Source: Streptococcus vestibularis
Lineage (GTDB): Bacteria > Bacillota > Bacilli > Lactobacillales > Streptococcaceae
Assembly: GCA_010604095.1 (NCBI GenBank)
Contig: JAABLG010000003.1
Span: forward strand, 142,510-206,509
Direction: 5' to 3'
DNA: 64,000 bases
In this document: positions 62,901 to 64,000 of the stretch, piece by piece
Layout: every line of letters begins with the position of its first letter
Numbering within the stretch: the first letter of the stretch is position 1
Position numbers and translations under genes: made by a program
Notes under the pieces: model-generated
Told to the model about the DNA's origin: nothing
Databases searched by the model: none
What the model saw: only the letters and a program-made list of their open reading frames with translations

Positions 62901-63025
62901 GTTGCCACTTCATCGGCACTAGCGTTTGAAGCACCTACTGCAATTACAGCAGTCCCCAAAAGAACAGAAGCCGCACCAAGGCTAGACTTTCTGAGTGAAT
63001 AACGTTGTAATTCCTTTTTCCCCAT
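59942..63025 (-). CDS. LPXTG-anchored adhesin of the antigen I/II-GbpC type
   Basis: The 1027-residue surface protein has a YSIRK-type signal (Y-S-L-R-K-S-S-L-G-A-A-S) and an acidic Thr-rich linker. Four 56-residue Ala/Lys/Tyr heptad repeats follow (about 160-383, the A-region coiled stalk), then a globular GbpC/Spa-type domain (about 400-830, with W-N-G-A-A-Y-V and Y-A-D-G-S-T-L). Next come Pro-rich repeats of the unit A-P-T-P-P-T-P-K-V-V-E-V-P, a W-H-K-N-Y-V-V-E-R-V segment, and L-P-Q-T-G with membrane anchor. It lacks the long C-domains of full antigen I/II, so it is a short member. The likely role is binding to salivary or bacterial glycoproteins. A good promoter is at 63061-63088. Confidence 0.93.
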   Translation of the reverse strand: MGKKELQRYSLRKSSLGAASVLLGTAVIAVGASNASADEVATTTDSSTPAVKATDAVEESTATVADSTDKKVVNVTEEGNTTVTTSEVTNTSLENAKTAATNEGIEVKEEPAQTKESVEAAAADNKAQAEKINTVVSDYKTAKEKYQSDKADYDKAKANYDAKLAEKALADKSNAEAQAKYDTEKTAYDKASEQYQIAKQAYDSALSEYKTKKVTYDAKVAEKEAADKENALSAAKYQAELATYNQAKADYEAALAQYNSDKAKYNAEKANYDNKVAEKVVIEKRNAEAEAKYQTELAAYNEAKAKYDVEKAAYDKNLELYNAKKTAYEADLETKQAIEKYNADAKAKYEAALVVYNEQKAKYDQEYLEYQNKLAVYQTALKQYQEAKTAYDKYMNDPVYRNLKDAEVVQELTFQRENDATHKVEGVSNYLTKEAQERLNTSNVFQYDSNKLQASDIVSNSPWTNTEDEWVQVKEGDKFVVTYDGLNQSSMIVENEASAIKRVVYRYEIVSLPSNDGKGIAKISKDPTVTMTVGASTDQDKPVKVAVDVEFYDKDGKMFNLSERNAIVALNSLNHWNGAAYVETSERPRPLTVEAKDVNGNTVRGTYNPYADGSTLAIQNGEVVTKSGYADFGGATVNISDENPLKVVVPITDWNGSEWVVSREIPSDVTTLNASGSGNGHALGNQDYTFGDKDDVIGSYSVSAETGLITFTPKKKYQSTRHQEYVNIGDNQFIAIPKSSVTYDAATKEVTSVNDNQYIDHGAVFNGETTSDLTGWDNEDSPYLYYGGAGIKMTNGHLVFTADGANADGAPTVYWFAINSNLGLPKNPGEKPEEPKAPTPPTAPTKPLMKTVGINPQAPTPPTPPKEPVVPTPPTPEVVEVPGKPQAPTPPTGPVAPTPPTPKVVEVPAKPVEPTPPTGPVAPTPPTPKVVEVPAKPVEPKTPAKPTVVWHKNYVVERVSHVVPPTPKTPQKPVTPPTPPTPDTEVPVVAQPELPQTGEHTSNAGFLGLLSMIFAAFIGFFKRHKED
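60218..60373 (-). repeat. Two-copy 78-bp tandem repeat in the Pro-rich region
   Basis: A 78-bp unit coding 26 residues (V-A-P-T-P-P-T-P-K-V-V-E-V-P-x-K-P...) is present twice, almost base for base, with a third diverged copy further on. Such repeats vary in number by slippage or recombination. Confidence 0.75.
61877..62548 (-). repeat. Four tandem 56-residue (168-bp) repeats coding the coiled stalk
   Basis: Each unit begins Y-D/E-A/N-x-V/L-A-E-K and carries Tyr about every seventh residue, so one unit equals eight heptads. The DNA copies are diverged, so the array is old, unlike the Pro-rich repeats. Confidence 0.75.
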
Positions 63026-63060
63026 TTAAATTACGTCCTTCTATATTTAGTTATGTTCAT

Positions 63061-63088
63061 ATTCTAACAAAAGAAAGAACCATGTCAA
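63061..63088 (-). promoter_or_regulatory. Promoter of the first adhesin gene
   Basis: Minus strand TTGACA (63088-63083), 16 nt, TAGAAT (63066-63061). AAGGA lies 10 nt before the ATG. Confidence 0.75.
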
Positions 63089-63090
63089 TT

Positions 63091-63102
63091 TGAGATATCT
63101 CA
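63091..63102. promoter_or_regulatory. Perfect 12-bp palindrome TGAGATATCTCA next to the -35
   Basis: It lies 2 bp upstream of the -35 hexamer, a position suited to a regulator. The regulator is unknown. Confidence 0.45.
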
Positions 63103-63428
63103 TAAAAACACGCATTCCTTTAAATTCGATTAGATTCTTAAATTCAAATACTTTTTAATATCAAAATATTTGATAGACAAAACCCTATTATTAATAGCGT
63201 TTTCGATACAAAAAGGAGGTTTAATTTTATAATATCTAGTCCAATTCGCTTTAATGTTTTTTTATTGAAAAGATTATGAAAAATACATAACTATACGTTT
63301 TCATGCTACTTTTCATTGCGAGAATTAGTTCTTGATAACCTATTTCAGCTAAATTCTTTCTTCTAGTTTCCTAAATTAGTTTTAACAATCAAACTAGTTT
63401 AAGCTGATAAAACTCAAAGAATAGATAA

Positions 63429-63478
63429 CAAAAAAAGACTAGACTGTCTTGCATAGCAAAACAACCTAATCTTTCATT
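63429..63478 (-). terminator. Terminator of the second adhesin gene
   Basis: Minus strand AAAGATTAG-loop-CTAGTCTTT (one G-T pair) followed by seven T, just after the stop codon. Confidence 0.8.
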
Positions 63479-63486
63479 TTATCTTA

Positions 63487-64000
63487 TTAATGTTTACGTT
63501 TGCGAGCTGACCATAGACCTGTAATTGCCATTGAAAGAAAGCCTAGACCTGTTACAGATGCTAATTTTTGGTTAGAATCACCTGTTTCTGGCAATACGGC
63601 GCTATTAGTTCTTTCTGTTTCTTGCTTAGCAACTACAGAAGAAGTTGGTGTAACGCTTGGTCCTGTAGGTGTTCCAGGAGTTTTTGGTTTTTGAGGAGTT
63701 GGTGGTGGCGTTGGTACTGGACGTGTTACTCGCTCAACAAGATAATTCTTATGCCATTTAACTTTAGGGGCTACAAGTTCCTTAGGTGAAACAGGTTTAT
63801 TAGGTACATTAACTGTAACCATAGTTGGTGGCGTTGGTGCCTTAGGCTCAGTTGGTGGTGTTGGTTTGGTTGGCTCTCCAGGTACCTCTACGACTACTGG
63901 TGTAGGTGGTGTTGGAGCTTTAGGTTCTACTGGCGCTGTAATCTTACGTGGCTCTGCTGGCACTTCAACTAGTACTGGGGTTGGTGGTGTTGGAGCTTTG
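63487..64000 (-). CDS. C-terminal part of a second LPXTG adhesin (cut by window end)
   Basis: Only the last 170 or so codons are present; the frame is open to base 64000, so the start lies outside the window. Visible are Pro-rich repeats (K-A-P-T-P-P-T-P-V-x-V-E-V-P) and W-H-K-N-Y-L-V-E-R-V, followed by another P-T-P-P-P-T-P stretch. Then come L-P-E-T-G, a membrane segment and R-K-R-K-H. The same order and motifs end the neighbouring adhesin, so the two are paralogues. The adhesive domain cannot be judged from this piece. Confidence 0.9.
   Translation of the reverse strand, partial: KAPTPPTPVLVEVPAEPRKITAPVEPKAPTPPTPVVVEVPGEPTKPTPPTEPKAPTPPTMVTVNVPNKPVSPKELVAPKVKWHKNYLVERVTRPVPTPPPTPQKPKTPGTPTGPSVTPTSSVVAKQETERTNSAVLPETGDSNQKLASVTGLGFLSMAITGLWSARKRKH

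Larger units (their letters stand above)
63026..63486. other. Intergenic region between the two adhesin genes
   Basis: It contains the promoter and palindrome of the first adhesin gene (63061-63102) and the terminator of the second (63429-63478). Between them are about 330 bp of AT-rich DNA in which I see no gene or repeat. Confidence 0.6.

Noticed and set aside
1..64000. CRISPR array, tRNA, rRNA, insertion sequence or prophage
   Set aside because: No regular spacer-repeat array, cloverleaf, rRNA segment, transposase or phage gene was seen on reading both strands. Repeats present are domain repeats in genes, the 414-bp duplication and the folded elements.

Overview
The window is a 64-kb chromosomal stretch of a low-GC Gram-positive coccus, most likely Streptococcus salivarius or a close member of the salivarius group. 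The basis is gene content rather than any database search: a TatAC/EfeUOB iron locus, a sortase-anchored pullulanase with a YSIRK-type signal, secreted hydrolases with GBS Bsp-like repeats, a streptococcal epsABCDE polysaccharide operon and GbpC-type LPXTG adhesins. No rRNA, tRNA, CRISPR array, insertion sequence or prophage gene was seen.

Layout. 1-370: a par/Fst-type type I toxin-antitoxin locus, with a 30-codon toxin, a convergent antisense RNA promoter, paired direct repeats and a shared terminator. 370-5280 (minus): efeM/O-efeB-efeU-tatC-tatA, a heme-peroxidase iron uptake system together with the minimal Tat translocase that exports the peroxidase; three PerR/Fur-like palindromes lie upstream. 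5284-15918 (minus): pullulanase, then two secreted cell-wall hydrolases that share an N-terminus and repeat modules but carry different catalytic domains. 16187-21746 (minus): E1alpha-E1beta-E2-E3 of a pyruvate/acetoin dehydrogenase complex, with a 414-bp duplication covering the start of both E2 and E3. 21933-24468 (plus): two overlapping membrane proteins resembling degenerate ComD/AgrC-type histidine kinases. 24645-28609 (minus): DUF2207 protein, pyrC and ung. 28824-31606 (plus): Mn-type cation diffusion facilitator and dacA. 31634-35838 (minus): patatin, SGNH esterase, AI-2E-family permease and two histidine phosphatases. 36082-37131 (plus): a phosphodiester-glycosidase-like secreted protein.

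37167-53038 (minus): a 15-gene exopolysaccharide operon. It holds the regulatory and assembly genes epsABCD, the priming transferase epsE, glycosyltransferases, Wzy, Wzx, UDP-galactopyranose mutase, a Stealth phosphotransferase and a putative galactofuranosyltransferase. Its content resembles the receptor polysaccharide loci of other oral streptococci. 53404-59777 (minus): nucleoside and pentose salvage (rpiA, deoB, punA, deoD) with a ClC channel, a GATase-like protein and a DUF1697 protein. 59942-64000 (minus): two adjacent LPXTG adhesins, the second cut by the window end.

The most unusual signal is a folded RNA-like element present four times: before E2, before E3, and twice in tandem before deoD. 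The copies share a helix / AGATA-TCCTA internal loop / helix architecture, and the paired bases differ between copies in a compensating way. In three of the four copies the element lies between a good Shine-Dalgarno sequence and a start codon that has none nearby. deoB has a simpler hairpin in the same position.
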